Shown one piece after another: positions 8,206 through 16,086 of a DNA stretch of 64,000 nucleotides; within the stretch, counting starts at the first letter, position 1, and each line of letters begins with the position of its first letter. The position numbers were made by a program, and so were the translations under genes. Origin of the DNA: Alphaproteobacteria bacterium (GTDB lineage: Bacteria > Pseudomonadota > Alphaproteobacteria > Micropepsales > Micropepsaceae); assembly GCA_017308475.1 (NCBI GenBank), contig JAFKEU010000004.1:124001-188000 (forward strand), read 5' to 3'. The notes under the pieces are model-generated. The model had not been told where the DNA came from and did not search any database. It worked only from the letters and a program-made list of their open reading frames with translations.

Positions 8206-9159
8206 ATGGCTTCAGATGAAGCAGTGCACGCTATCGGCGTAAAGCAACTTCCGATCAAATCTTTACAGCCAAACCCGCACAATCCACGTCTCCTTTTCGA
8301 TCGTGCGGACATGGACATTCTGCGCTCGTCTATCGAGCGCGTCGGCATATTGGTGCCGCTCACCGTTTATCGCGAGAAGCGCACCGGCATCTATCGCATT
8401 CTCGATGGCCAGAGGCGCTGGATTTGTGCCCAAGATGCCGGGCTGCAGGAAATTCCGGTCAACGAAGTCTCGGAACCATCGCTCGTCCAGAACATCGTGA
8501 CGATGTTCCAGATTCACAAGCTCCGTAAGGATTGGGAGCTCATGCCCACAGCCCTCAAATTAGAACTTCTCATGCGTGAACTTGGAGAAAAGGGGGAAAA
8601 GCGGCTCGCCGCCCTCACGGGCTTGGACGAAGCAGTTGTCGTTAGATGCAAGAAACTCCTGTCGTATCCGAAGCGATATCAAGACCTGATGCTTGATCCA
8701 GACCCCAACAACCGGGCGAAAGCGGACTTCTTTATTGAACTCTACGTCGTTGTAACTGATCGCAACGTCAAAAAATTTGACTGGTTCAGCCGAAACAAAT
8801 TCACGGATGCAATGCTCGCAAAATCAGAGGCGAAGTCACTGCGCTCGGTAACAGAATTTAGAACGGTAAAGCAGCACATCAACAATGCTGCCAAGGACAA
8901 GAAGCTGCCGTTGATATCGCGCCGACTACGCGAATTTGCAAACGATCCCACTTTGACGATTTCTCACCTAGAAATTCAGTCTGCCCAAGTCGCTGCCGCT
9001 GCCAGAAACCTGGCCAAGTCTGTTGACGCGATGACGGTACAGTTGTCGGAACTCGACACAGATGAGTTTTATGGCGAAGACGATCTCTGGGACAAGCTAG
9101 AGCAGCTATCCAAAGTCATTAGAAATACACTCCGCAAGGTTGGCAGGAGGCTTGATTGA
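8206..9159 (+). CDS. ParB/Srx N-terminal domain protein
   Basis: A 317-residue protein opening with a ParB N-terminal (ParB/sulfiredoxin-fold) domain: LPIKSLQPNPHNPRLLF (15-31), LRSSIERVGILVPLTVY, then IYRILDGQRRWICAQDAG with the 'GqRR' nucleotide-binding motif at 68-71, and IPVNEV. It is followed by a KorB-like helical region (KDWELMPTALKLELLMRELG and a helix-turn-helix near 131-152), then a non-canonical helical C-terminus to residue 317. In plasmid ParB the fold binds CTP; in phage and defence contexts it can be a nuclease or ATPase. The ATG at 8206 follows GAGAGG. No ParA partner and no parS site are present, arguing against partitioning. Its stop overlaps the next start. Confidence 0.88.
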   Translation: MASDEAVHAIGVKQLPIKSLQPNPHNPRLLFDRADMDILRSSIERVGILVPLTVYREKRTGIYRILDGQRRWICAQDAGLQEIPVNEVSEPSLVQNIVTMFQIHKLRKDWELMPTALKLELLMRELGEKGEKRLAALTGLDEAVVVRCKKLLSYPKRYQDLMLDPDPNNRAKADFFIELYVVVTDRNVKKFDWFSRNKFTDAMLAKSEAKSLRSVTEFRTVKQHINNAAKDKKLPLISRRLREFANDPTLTISHLEIQSAQVAAAARNLAKSVDAMTVQLSELDTDEFYGEDDLWDKLEQLSKVIRNTLRKVGRRLD

Positions 9160-9983
9160 AGGCTCCGCAGCCCGTTGGGACACCAATAAACGCGCAGCGG
9201 CGGCGGCGTTGGACCAACAACTTCGCCACATACAGGCATCAGGTTTCAGAGCAAACGGTCTCCGATTGGCTTGACCAATTTTCTAATGATCACCGCGACG
9301 TGGCCGCTCGGTTGTTAGATGTTGTCGATTTCTATTCGGTGGACCGCATATCAGGAGCATTTCGTACCGCCCTTGCCGCGCTCCCCGATTGGCACAAGGA
9401 CCACAGGAAACGAAAAGGAAAATGGCGCTTCGCTGGATTGTCACACAGTGCGGGCGAAAGCGCCGACGCCATGATGCATCGTTTTCGCATTGCAAGCGGT
9501 TTGGATGGAAGGAAATGGGACGATCTCTTTATCCATCCTAGCCAAATTCTCACCGAGAAATTAGGTGCCGACGATACATTGGTGTTGATTGACGATTTTG
9601 TCGGAACAGGTAATTCAGTGTGCTCGGCATGGGATAAGAGCTTTTCCGAATTAGTATTCGATATCGGTAAAGTTTATCTAATGGTAGTCGCAGCCACCAA
9701 GGTGGGGCGTCTCAAAGTAGAAAACGAGACTTCCATGACATGCGTCGCCGGTCAGGAGCTAACCGGCGCGGATAACTTCTTCGCTGCTCAGTGCGGCGTA
9801 TTTTCGAACGATGAAAAGGCTGCGGTCATGGTCTATTGCCAGAAGGCTAACAAGAAGGAACCAAAGGGCTATAAGGACTGCGGCTTGGTTCTAGCATTCC
9901 AGCATCGCTGCCCAAATAACACATTGCCCATCTTCCACATGAACACCAATCGCTGGACTGGACTGTTCCCTCGGCACGGCTAA
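9156..9983 (+). CDS. PRTase-CE-type phosphoribosyltransferase-like protein
   Basis: A 275-residue protein with a PRPP-binding loop TLVLIDDFVGTGNS (141-154), the hydrophobic-DD-x-x-x-T-G signature of type I phosphoribosyltransferases. The surrounding sequence matches the PRTase-CE family rather than metabolic enzymes: an N-terminal helical 'W...F' region, and the distinctive C-terminus PNNTLPIF (253-260) then RWTGLFPR. PRTase-CE proteins were described by comparative genomics as parts of prokaryotic conflict systems; their reaction is not known. It starts at TTG in a TTGA overlap with the ParB-domain stop, with GGCAGGAGG at 9142-9150, so the two are translationally coupled. GC is low for this genome. 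Confidence 0.82.
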   Translation: MKAPQPVGTPINAQRRRRWTNNFATYRHQVSEQTVSDWLDQFSNDHRDVAARLLDVVDFYSVDRISGAFRTALAALPDWHKDHRKRKGKWRFAGLSHSAGESADAMMHRFRIASGLDGRKWDDLFIHPSQILTEKLGADDTLVLIDDFVGTGNSVCSAWDKSFSELVFDIGKVYLMVVAATKVGRLKVENETSMTCVAGQELTGADNFFAAQCGVFSNDEKAAVMVYCQKANKKEPKGYKDCGLVLAFQHRCPNNTLPIFHMNTNRWTGLFPRHG

Positions 9984-10076
9984 GACGGTTGCTATCGCGG
10001 AGCCGCTATAACATGGGAAAATCCCGGAACATAACACTTGGTCGACTTCGCCGGACGGCCGATGCGAATCTGAGAC

Positions 10077-10118
10077 ATGGCGCGGGTGATGGCGTCCGGC
10101 ATTCCCAATCATCCGATC
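10077..10118 (+). pseudogene. Possible N-terminal scrap of an IS200-like/RAYT transposase
   Basis: Fourteen codons (MARVMASGIPNHPI) resemble the conserved opening 'MARV-ASGIPHHV' of REP-associated or IS200-like transposases. The following frame has no transposase motifs (no HUH or catalytic Tyr). The nearby GAATTCCGGGG-type repeat supports the reading, but the match is short and could be chance. Confidence 0.3.
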
Positions 10119-10248
10119 CTGCTTAAGACCCACGATCCGGCGCATTGTGCCTTCAGTCCGATCGCCTTCGCCATGTTCATGCGGAAAGAATTGGGGCCAG
10201 AGCCGATTTACCTGATCTCCCCATCACTCGCCGCCCAGCCAGCGGGAC

Positions 10249-10268
10249 AATTCCGGGGACACAATACT
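10249..10268 (+). repeat. GAATTCCGGGG-type repeat, copy 4
   Basis: AATTCCGGGGACACAATACT, identical over 20 bases to 475-494 and opposite in orientation to the copy at 7236-7255. It marks the right flank of the Dam/ParB/PRTase island. Confidence 0.7.
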
Positions 10269-10573
10269 GAATTCGGCGGGCGTCATAGCAATCGCATCCG
10301 CCGCTTCTTGGGCGCGCCCCCGGGCTTGCCCGCGCGCCGGCCTGCCGTCGACCTTCCTTTCAAGTTTGCGGAAGGTGGCAGCGCCCAGGGGCGGCGGGTT
10401 GGTCACGCCGATGCAGAGCGTGCCGTTGCGCTGGCTGGCAAGGATTTAGATATGTTAGGTTTTCGGCATTACGCCTGTCGCCCTGGATGGCCCACGTAAA
10501 GTGGGCCATGACATCTTGGGGGAATTTCCGGCATGACCTCCCGCATCTCTCGGTCAGCCTTTCAGCCGCCCCC

Positions 10574-11155
10574 TCACTCCCCGCCCAGATACGACGCCAG
10601 CGCGTCGATCTGGCCCGGCATCAGCTGCATGGCGGTGTGGTTCATCGGGCCATGGACCCGCGCCACCAGGTTGAAGGCCCAAAGCTGTTCGGCCAGATAG
10701 TCCTTGCGCTGCCCGGCAAGACGGGGCCCGGCATCACTTCCTTCGCCATTGGCGCCATGACAGGACCGGCAGGGCGTAACGCCCTCGTCCGGCAAGCCGT
10801 TTTCATAGAGCTGCCGTCCCAGCGCGGCCTGCGGACCGGGAACGGCCTTGTCCGCCGGCAGGTCCGCATAATGGCGGGCGATCCGGCGCCTTGCGGCATC
10901 GTCCAGCCGGTGCGCGTTCGACCACATGACCTGCAGGCTGTGCGGCGACTGGTCCAGCGCGCTGGTCATCGCGCCCAGCCGGCCCACCAGATAGTCATAG
11001 CTCTGCCCGTTCAGCCGGGGCGTGGCGCTGGTCCGGCCGCGCGCACCCGGCGCGTGACAGCTTTCACAATGGGCAAGGGTGTCCTGGGCCGTCTGTTGGG
11101 CTGCGGCAGGCAGCAGCGTCCCCATCAGCAATGGCACGATCAGCATCTTTCGCAC
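10574..11155 (-). CDS. Periplasmic dihaem cytochrome c (c4-like)
   Basis: About 193 residues with a Sec signal (LIVPLLMGTLLPAAAQ) and two haem-binding sites, CESCH (30-34) and CRSCH (129-133), each in a class I cytochrome c domain; GLPDEGVTPCRSCHGANGEG is typical of cytochrome c4-like proteins. It should carry electrons in the periplasm. I choose the GTG at 11155 because GGGAGGGA lies about nine bases upstream; an ATG nine bases later is an alternative, and a longer frame to 11221 runs through the likely ribosome-binding site. No oxidase genes are adjacent, so the partner is unknown. Confidence 0.83.
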   Translation of the reverse strand: MRKMLIVPLLMGTLLPAAAQQTAQDTLAHCESCHAPGARGRTSATPRLNGQSYDYLVGRLGAMTSALDQSPHSLQVMWSNAHRLDDAARRRIARHYADLPADKAVPGPQAALGRQLYENGLPDEGVTPCRSCHGANGEGSDAGPRLAGQRKDYLAEQLWAFNLVARVHGPMNHTAMQLMPGQIDALASYLGGE

Positions 11156-11282
11156 GGCGCGTTCCCTCCCCGGATGCGGGGGCGCGGGCTGCGCCCCGCC
11201 CGGCAAAAAGCCGGGACGCATTGGTGAAAGACGCCGGGGGCAAAGTCATTGATCGGGCGCAAGGCCGCGCAGGCCGGCCGGC

Positions 11283-11525
11283 TCAGCGGCGGTCGTAATC
11301 GTCCCGGTCGTAGCCACTGCGGTCGCGGTCGTAACGGTCGCGGTCATACCGGTCCCGATGATCAAAACGGTCACGGTCATACCCGCGATGACCGTAATAG
11401 CCGTCGCGGTAATAGCCGTCGCCATAATAGCCGCCCCGATAATACCCGTCGTCGTAATAGCGCCCGGCGCAGGCGGTCAGGCCCAAGGCGGCAAGCGCCA
11501 GTGCGAGCAGTGCTGTCCTGTGCAT
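11283..11525 (-). CDS. Small Tyr/Asp/Arg-rich lipoprotein
   Basis: This 80-residue protein has a lipoprotein signal (MHRTALLALALAALGLTAC, lipobox LTAC at 16-19). The mature part is low-complexity: first YYxDGYYRGGYYGDGYY-type repeats, then RDRYDRDRYDRDR-type repeats. The DNA therefore carries short near-repeats of GGTCGYRAC-type words from about 11285 to 11460. It is presumably tethered to the outer membrane. No family function is known. The start gives an exact lipoprotein signal, unlike an upstream extension of the frame. Confidence 0.68.
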   Translation of the reverse strand: MHRTALLALALAALGLTACAGRYYDDGYYRGGYYGDGYYRDGYYGHRGYDRDRFDHRDRYDRDRYDRDRSGYDRDDYDRR

Positions 11526-11610
11526 GGTGGTCTCCTTGCGGACCCCTCTCATAGGGCTAACGCCCCGCCGGCCATTTGGATGCGTGAAGCTGAAACCCTG
11601 GCCCGGCAAC

Positions 11611-11637
11611 AAAAAGGGGCCGGAAACCGGCCCCTTT
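11611..11637 (-). terminator. Rho-independent terminator
   Basis: An 11-bp GC-rich stem (AAAGGGGCCGG, 11613-11623, with CCGGCCCCTTT, 11627-11637) with a 3-nt loop. On the minus strand it ends in a run of T (complement of the A residues at 11611-11615), placed 20 bases after the stop of the gene at 11657-11995. Confidence 0.8.
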
Positions 11638-11656
11638 GCGTTTCACGTTCCCGCCG

Positions 11657-11995
11657 TCATGGACTGGCGGCTGGCGCTGCCTTGGGCGGCGGGCCGAACT
11701 TGCCCAGCACGCAAATCTGCCCGGACTGCAGCACGCGCAGGCTCTGCTGGCCCTCGCAGACTTCCGAGGGGCCGCGCACCGTCCATTCGAAACCATTGAA
11801 CTTCAGGTCGGGACATACGCCCTGCAGGTGATTGTAGAGCACCCGGCCGTCCCGCATGGTGAACTTCATGATCTTGCCATCATCGGACTTGGCACTCTGG
11901 ATGTCGCGAAGCTGCAGGCAGATGGGGGGGGCTGCCAGCGCGGCGGTGGTGGAAAACACCCCCGTCAGCAGAAGCACCGCAAACGACAGTTTCAT
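11657..11995 (-). CDS. Secreted DUF6491-like protein
   Basis: A 112-residue exported protein with a Sec signal ending TAALAA. The mature part has four Cys residues (CLQLRDIQ, GVCPDLKF, SEVCEGQQ, GQICVLGKF) spaced as in DUF6491-like proteins, where a DIQ...D...F.M.DGR..YN.L...C pattern is shared. Two disulfides are likely. The function is unknown. The signal peptide and an upstream GGAGG-type site (complement of the region after 11996) fix the start at ATG 11995. It is a single gene with its own terminator. Confidence 0.6.
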   Translation of the reverse strand: MKLSFAVLLLTGVFSTTAALAAPPICLQLRDIQSAKSDDGKIMKFTMRDGRVLYNHLQGVCPDLKFNGFEWTVRGPSEVCEGQQSLRVLQSGQICVLGKFGPPPKAAPAASP

Positions 11996-12160
11996 TCAGA
12001 CCTCCTGTTGAGGCGTACGGACCCCTCCGTGTTTTCAAATATGAGCATTGCCCGCCCTCCCCGCAAGGGCGCCCCGGGAGGCGGTCCGCACCCTTGACGG
12101 GACAGGCCGGGACGTCCAAAGGTCCGGCCGGTTTGACGTTTTTCCCAGGAGATGCCTTCC

Positions 12161-14146
12161 ATGTCCGCCCCCGCCAGTGCCTCGCAGGTGACCGTGACCT
12201 TGCCCGACGGCAAGGCGCTGACCTTCGCGCGCGGCGTGACCGGCGGGGAGATCGCCGCCGCCATCGGCCCGGGCCTGGCCAAGGCCGCCCTGGTGATCGA
12301 GGTGGACGGCAAGCAGTGGGACCTTTTCCGCCCCATCGAGCAGGATGCGAAAATCCGCATCATCACCCGGAAGGACCCCGAGGCGCTGGAGCTGATCCGC
12401 CACGACATGGCCCATGTGCTGGCCATGGCGGTGCAGGCGCTTTACCCCGGCACCCAGGTGACCATCGGACCGGCGATCGAGGACGGTTTCTATTACGACT
12501 TCGCGCGCGAAGAGCCCTTCACGCCCGATGACCTGCCGAAGATCGAAGAAGAGATGCGCAGGATCATCAAGGCGGGGCTTCCCACCCGTCGCGAGGTCTG
12601 GCCGCGCGATGCGGCCGTCGATCACTTCAAGGGCATCGGCGAAACCTACAAGGCCGAACTGATCCAGAGCATTCCGGCGAATGAAGATGTCTCGATCTAC
12701 TGGCACGGCGACTGGCACGACCTGTGCCGCGGGCCGCACTTTCGCACCACCGCCGAGCTCGGCGACGCCTTCAAGCTGACCAAGATCGCCGGCGCCTATT
12801 GGCGGGGCGATTCAAGGAACGCGCAGCTTCAGCGCATCTATGGCACCGCCTGGCGCGACAGGAAGGAACTGGACGCCTATCTGGAGCGCCTGGCGGAGGC
12901 GGAAAAGCGCGACCACCGCAAGCTGGGGCGCGAGCTGGAGCTGTTCACCTTCTCGCCCGATGTGGGCGCGGGCCTTCCTTTGTGGATGCCCAACGGCATG
13001 GTGATCCGCCAGGAGCTGGAATTCCTGGCGCTGCAGGAAGAACGCAAGGACGGCTATCGCCGGGTGGCGACGCCGCATATCGCCAAGGAGGCGCTGTACT
13101 ACCGGTCGCGCCACCTGCCCTATTACGGCGAAGGCATGTATGCGCCGCTGGACATTGACGGCGAGAATTACCGCCTGCGTCCGATGAACTGTCCGCACCA
13201 CCACCTGATCTATGGCGCAGGCCGGCATTCCTATCGCGAATTGCCCATCCGCATTGCCGAATACGGCCAGGACTATCGCTATGAGGCGTCTGGCGGCCTG
13301 TCGGGGCTGATGCGGGTGCGCGGCTTCTGCATGAACGACGCACACATCTATTGCCGCTACGACCAGGCCAGGGACGAGTTCATCCGGGTGATGAAGCTGC
13401 ACGCCCGCTATTACGACCTTTTGGGCATCAGCGAATACTACATGCGCCTGTCGCTGCCCGACCTGGACAAGCTGGATAAGTATGTCGACCAGCCGCAGAA
13501 GTGGCTGGACGCGCTGGCGATCATCCGCCAGGCGATGGACGAGTCCGGCCTGAAATATGTCGAGGGCAAGGGCGAGGCGGCCTTCTATGGCCCCAAGATC
13601 GACTTCATGATCCGCTCCGCCATCGGCACGGAATACACCATCTCGACCAACCAGCTCGACTTCCTGGCGACCCAGACCTTCGACCTGTCCTATATCGGCG
13701 AGGACGGGGCGGACCATCCGGTCTATGTCATCCACCGCGCGCCGCTGGGGACCCATGAGCGCTTTACTGCCTTCCTGATCGAGCATTATGCCGGCGCCTT
13801 CCCGGTCTGGCTGGCGCCGGTCCAAGCCCGGGTGATCCCGATCTCGGAGAAGGTCGAGGAATATGCCCGGACGGTGCTGGAAACCCTGTTCGCCGCCCCG
13901 GTGGTGAACGGCACGGCGGGCCTTCGGGTGGACATCGACACCTCCAGCGAGCGGATGCAAAAGAAGATCCGCGACGCCCAGCTGCAGAAAATCCCCTACA
14001 TGCTGGTGGTGGGCGAGCGGGAGGCGGCCGAGGGCAAGGTGGCCGTGCGCCTGCGCTCGGGCAAGGATCTGGGGGCCATGCCCCTGGAAACATTCGTTGC
14101 CAGGATCAAATCCGAGGCGGAATCCCGCCGGGATGTGGCCGAATAG
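12161..14146 (+). CDS. thrS: Threonyl-tRNA synthetase
   Basis: A 661-residue cytosolic enzyme charging tRNA-Thr. The domain order is standard: TGS (1-62), the editing/second additional domain with HDMAHVLAMA (near 85) and RGPHFRTTAELGDAFKLT, then the class II core. The core has PMNCPHHHL (about 341-349, Zn ligands), motif 2 DYRYEASGGLSGLMRVRGF (about 370-388) and motif 3 HRAPLGTHERF (about 525-535), followed by the anticodon-binding domain (VWLAPVQARVIPISEKVEEY). Length is normal for the family. I use the ATG at 12161 because AGGAG (12147-12151) is nine bases upstream; the ATG at 12152 directly abuts it. infC follows after a 186-base leader, the classic thrS-infC order. Confidence 0.97.
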   Translation: MSAPASASQVTVTLPDGKALTFARGVTGGEIAAAIGPGLAKAALVIEVDGKQWDLFRPIEQDAKIRIITRKDPEALELIRHDMAHVLAMAVQALYPGTQVTIGPAIEDGFYYDFAREEPFTPDDLPKIEEEMRRIIKAGLPTRREVWPRDAAVDHFKGIGETYKAELIQSIPANEDVSIYWHGDWHDLCRGPHFRTTAELGDAFKLTKIAGAYWRGDSRNAQLQRIYGTAWRDRKELDAYLERLAEAEKRDHRKLGRELELFTFSPDVGAGLPLWMPNGMVIRQELEFLALQEERKDGYRRVATPHIAKEALYYRSRHLPYYGEGMYAPLDIDGENYRLRPMNCPHHHLIYGAGRHSYRELPIRIAEYGQDYRYEASGGLSGLMRVRGFCMNDAHIYCRYDQARDEFIRVMKLHARYYDLLGISEYYMRLSLPDLDKLDKYVDQPQKWLDALAIIRQAMDESGLKYVEGKGEAAFYGPKIDFMIRSAIGTEYTISTNQLDFLATQTFDLSYIGEDGADHPVYVIHRAPLGTHERFTAFLIEHYAGAFPVWLAPVQARVIPISEKVEEYARTVLETLFAAPVVNGTAGLRVDIDTSSERMQKKIRDAQLQKIPYMLVVGEREAAEGKVAVRLRSGKDLGAMPLETFVARIKSEAESRRDVAE

Positions 14147-14332
14147 CACTTTGCGGCAGGGCATTTACCCCCTATCTTGGGGTGCGAATCCGGCTTGGTG
14201 GCCGGAAGCGTGCAGCCACGCCTGCGCGTCCCGCGAAAGGAACAGCCGACGCCCATGATCGAAACTCGTTTCGCTTGGCCCGTCGGACCAACCGGAACGC
14301 AATGGCGCGCGGCTTGAATCAAGGAGAGAGTC
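14147..14332 (+). promoter_or_regulatory. infC leader
   Basis: A 186-base segment between thrS and infC with no gene. It ends in AAGGAG (14321-14326) six bases before the proposed ATA start. A GC-rich hairpin-forming stretch occupies the first half (TACCCCCTATCTTGGGGT at about 14166-14183 can pair CCCC with GGGG). It may carry the infC promoter, as the thrS 3' region does in E. coli; this is inference. Confidence 0.4.
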
Positions 14333-14878
14333 ATAGTTCCCAGACGTTTTCAGGGTAATCAGCCCCCGCCGGCCAAGGATGGCCCGCGCATCAATGAAGA
14401 GATCACTTCCCGTTCCTTCCTGCTGATCGGTGACGATGGCCACAAATATGGGGCCCTCGGCATGGACGAAGCCATGGCGCTTGCCGAGGAGAAGGGCCTG
14501 GACCTGGTGGAAGTCTCCCCCGATGCCAAGCCGCCGGTCGTCAAGCTGATGGACTATGGCAAATACAAATACGAGCAGCAGAAAAAGGCCGCCGAGGCCC
14601 GCAAGCGCCAGAAGGTCATCGAGATCAAGGAGATCAAGATGCGCCCGACCATCGATGATCACGACTATGACGTGAAGATGCGGGCGATGAAGCGCTTCTT
14701 CGACGAGGGCGACAAGGTCAAGGTGACGCTGCGCTTCCGCGGCCGCGAAATGGCGCACCAGAACCTGGGCATGGAACTGCTCAATCGGGTCCAGAAAGAC
14801 ACCGAAGTCTTCGCCAAGCTTGAGCAGATGCCCAAGCTGGAAGGCCGCCAGATGATGATGGTTCTTGCGCCCCGATAG
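14333..14878 (+). CDS. infC: Translation initiation factor IF-3, AUA start
   Basis: IF-3 binds the 30S subunit and proofreads initiation. Its 181 residues carry the family sequence from the start: [20 protein letters not shown] near the N-terminus, [52 protein letters not shown] and the C-terminal [10 protein letters not shown]. The first in-frame ATG is at 14462, which would delete the first 43 conserved-region residues. Upstream the frame is open only to a TGA at 14315, with no ATG, GTG or TTG in between. The best-placed codon is ATA at 14333, six bases after AAGGAG. Non-AUG starts on infC are the known basis of IF-3 autoregulation. Confidence 0.9.
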   Translation: MVPRRFQGNQPPPAKDGPRINEEITSRSFLLIGDDGHKYGALGMDEAMALAEEKGLDLVEVSPDAKPPVVKLMDYGKYKYEQQKKAAEARKRQKVIEIKEIKMRPTIDDHDYDVKMRAMKRFFDEGDKVKVTLRFRGREMAHQNLGMELLNRVQKDTEVFAKLEQMPKLEGRQMMMVLAPR

Positions 14879-14950
14879 GGGCGCAAGAAGCTCGCGCGCC
14901 CAAGCGCGAGCCGGAAAGCAAAGGCTCAAAAGAATCCTTGGCCGCCCCTC

Positions 14951-15427
14951 TCAATCCACGATGGTTTTGTAAGCCACCCGGCCGCTGTGCAGCAGGAAGA
15001 CAGCGTGCCCGGCAGGCTGGGCCGCATGCGCGGCCAGGAACCCGCCATCGCGCGGGGCGCCGAGCGGCACCACAAGGGCGGTGCAACGGTCCTGGCCCTC
15101 GAAGCAGGAGCGGATGGCCGGATCCAGATTGTCGAACGCGCGCGAGGTCATGGGCATGAAATATTCCTGCCCCCCCAGGGCCGACAGCGAACGGGCGCCG
15201 TGGCCGGCGTTGAAGCCCAGGCTGGCAAGATCGGACTCGGTGGAGATGTCCACCATCACCTGGGCATAGGCCAATTTGGCGGCGTCCAGCGAGGCATAGC
15301 GCGCCCTGGGATCGCCCGCGCCAGACCACAGCGCGCCGGCGATGCATGCCGCCACCACTACCAGCGAGGCGGCAAGCAGCGGGGCCAGCGGGCGATACTT
15401 GTTCTGCCGACGCAACAGGGTCGTCAT
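14951..15427 (-). CDS. Membrane-anchored protein of unknown function
   Basis: A 158-residue protein with a short cytosolic N-terminus (TTLLRRQNKYRP), one transmembrane segment at about 15-35 (LLAASLVVVAACIAGALW) and an exported domain. Two Cys residues (RSCFEGQDRCTAL, about 107-114) may form a small disulfide loop. It has a beta-rich C-terminus (GHAVFLLHSGRVAYKTIVD). I do not recognise a family. It converges on infC and begins 75 bases from the Cys-rich gene of the KamA operon, on the same strand and downstream of it, so it could be read through from that operon. Confidence 0.6.
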   Translation of the reverse strand: MTTLLRRQNKYRPLAPLLAASLVVVAACIAGALWSGAGDPRARYASLDAAKLAYAQVMVDISTESDLASLGFNAGHGARSLSALGGQEYFMPMTSRAFDNLDPAIRSCFEGQDRCTALVVPLGAPRDGGFLAAHAAQPAGHAVFLLHSGRVAYKTIVD

Positions 15428-15501
15428 GGTTGAAAGAAAGCCTCGGGTATGCCCACGTCAGGCTTAGCAAAGCCGGAAAATTCGCCAAGCGCAGCATCGC
15501 G

Positions 15502-16086
15502 TCAGGGTAAACGGCTTAACGAATCCAACTCGGCGACCATGCCGTCGCCGAAGTAATAAAGCAGCTCTGCGCGCGCGCCGTCATAGCAGCTCGGTCCGCC
15601 CCCTTCGCAGACGAGGCTCCCGTCGGCCGCCTCGTCGGACAATTGCAGCACGCCATGCTCGAAGGTTACGGGAAACAGGGTACTGACCAGCGGCTTGAGC
15701 TGGTGATAGTCGATGCCGTTTTCCAGGCACCAGGCATGGATCGCACAGCCGCGCCCCTGCCTGTTGCGAAAGATGCACCCGCCATCACGCACCGCCGTGC
15801 GCAGACAGGTGCCGGAGGGAAATTCACCGTCCTGCCGGACTGGTCCGGCAAACCAGTCTTCCACCGGCGCGCCCACCCGTTCCTTGAACGCCTGTGGCGC
15901 CGCCTTCAGCCGTTCCGCATTGGCCGCGTCGATGTCGACCCCGTGGCCGCAGCAGGCGTCATGGCAGAAGCCGCAATCCATGCAATGGGTGAAATAGCGT
16001 GTGACAAAGATGGAGGTGTCGACCGAATGAAGCATGGGCGCGCCAAGACGGCAGCCATAGGCGCGCGACAGTTTCACCACGCTCAT
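15502..16086 (-). CDS. Cys-rich YkgJ/DUF3109-like metal-cluster protein
   Basis: A 194-residue cytosolic protein with Cys at about 35, 38, 41, 45, 46 (HCMDCGFCHDACCGHG), 94, 104 (GGCIFRNRQGRG), 114 (GCAIH) and 120. This spacing resembles YkgJ/DUF3109-type zinc- or iron-sulfur-binding proteins, where 'C.f....RgCaIH...le.gid...lKP..c.lfP' is typical; here the Cys after KPLV is Ser (VSTLFP). Its ATG overlaps the stop of the upstream ATP-grasp gene as ATGA, so translation is coupled. It is the last gene of the kamA-ATP-grasp-ATP-grasp unit, and may be a redox partner or maturation factor; this is inference. Confidence 0.72.
   Translation of the reverse strand: MSVVKLSRAYGCRLGAPMLHSVDTSIFVTRYFTHCMDCGFCHDACCGHGVDIDAANAERLKAAPQAFKERVGAPVEDWFAGPVRQDGEFPSGTCLRTAVRDGGCIFRNRQGRGCAIHAWCLENGIDYHQLKPLVSTLFPVTFEHGVLQLSDEAADGSLVCEGGGPSCYDGARAELLYYFGDGMVAELDSLSRLP

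Larger units (their letters stand above)
9984..10573. other. Gene-poor stretch with mobile-element debris
   Basis: No intact gene. At 10077-10118 the plus strand reads MARVMASGIPNHPI, like the first residues of IS200-like/RAYT transposases, and then loses similarity. The exact repeat copy lies at 10249-10268. On the minus strand a 60-residue frame (10224-10406) ending EFSIVSPELSRW is only the translation of that repeat. This is the right flank of the three-gene island. Confidence 0.5.

Noticed and set aside
8206..9159. Plasmid or chromosome partition ParB
   Set aside because: There is no ParA gene, no parS-like site and the C-terminus is not that of ParB. The neighbours point to a different use of the fold.
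10077..10499. 140-codon plus-strand frame as an intact gene
   Set aside because: Only its first 14 codons resemble anything (a transposase start); the rest crosses repeat copy 4 and lacks family features.
14890..14911. Hairpin GCTCGCGC/GCGCGAGC after infC as a terminator
   Set aside because: The stem is sound but no T-run follows on either strand, so it cannot be called an intrinsic terminator with confidence.
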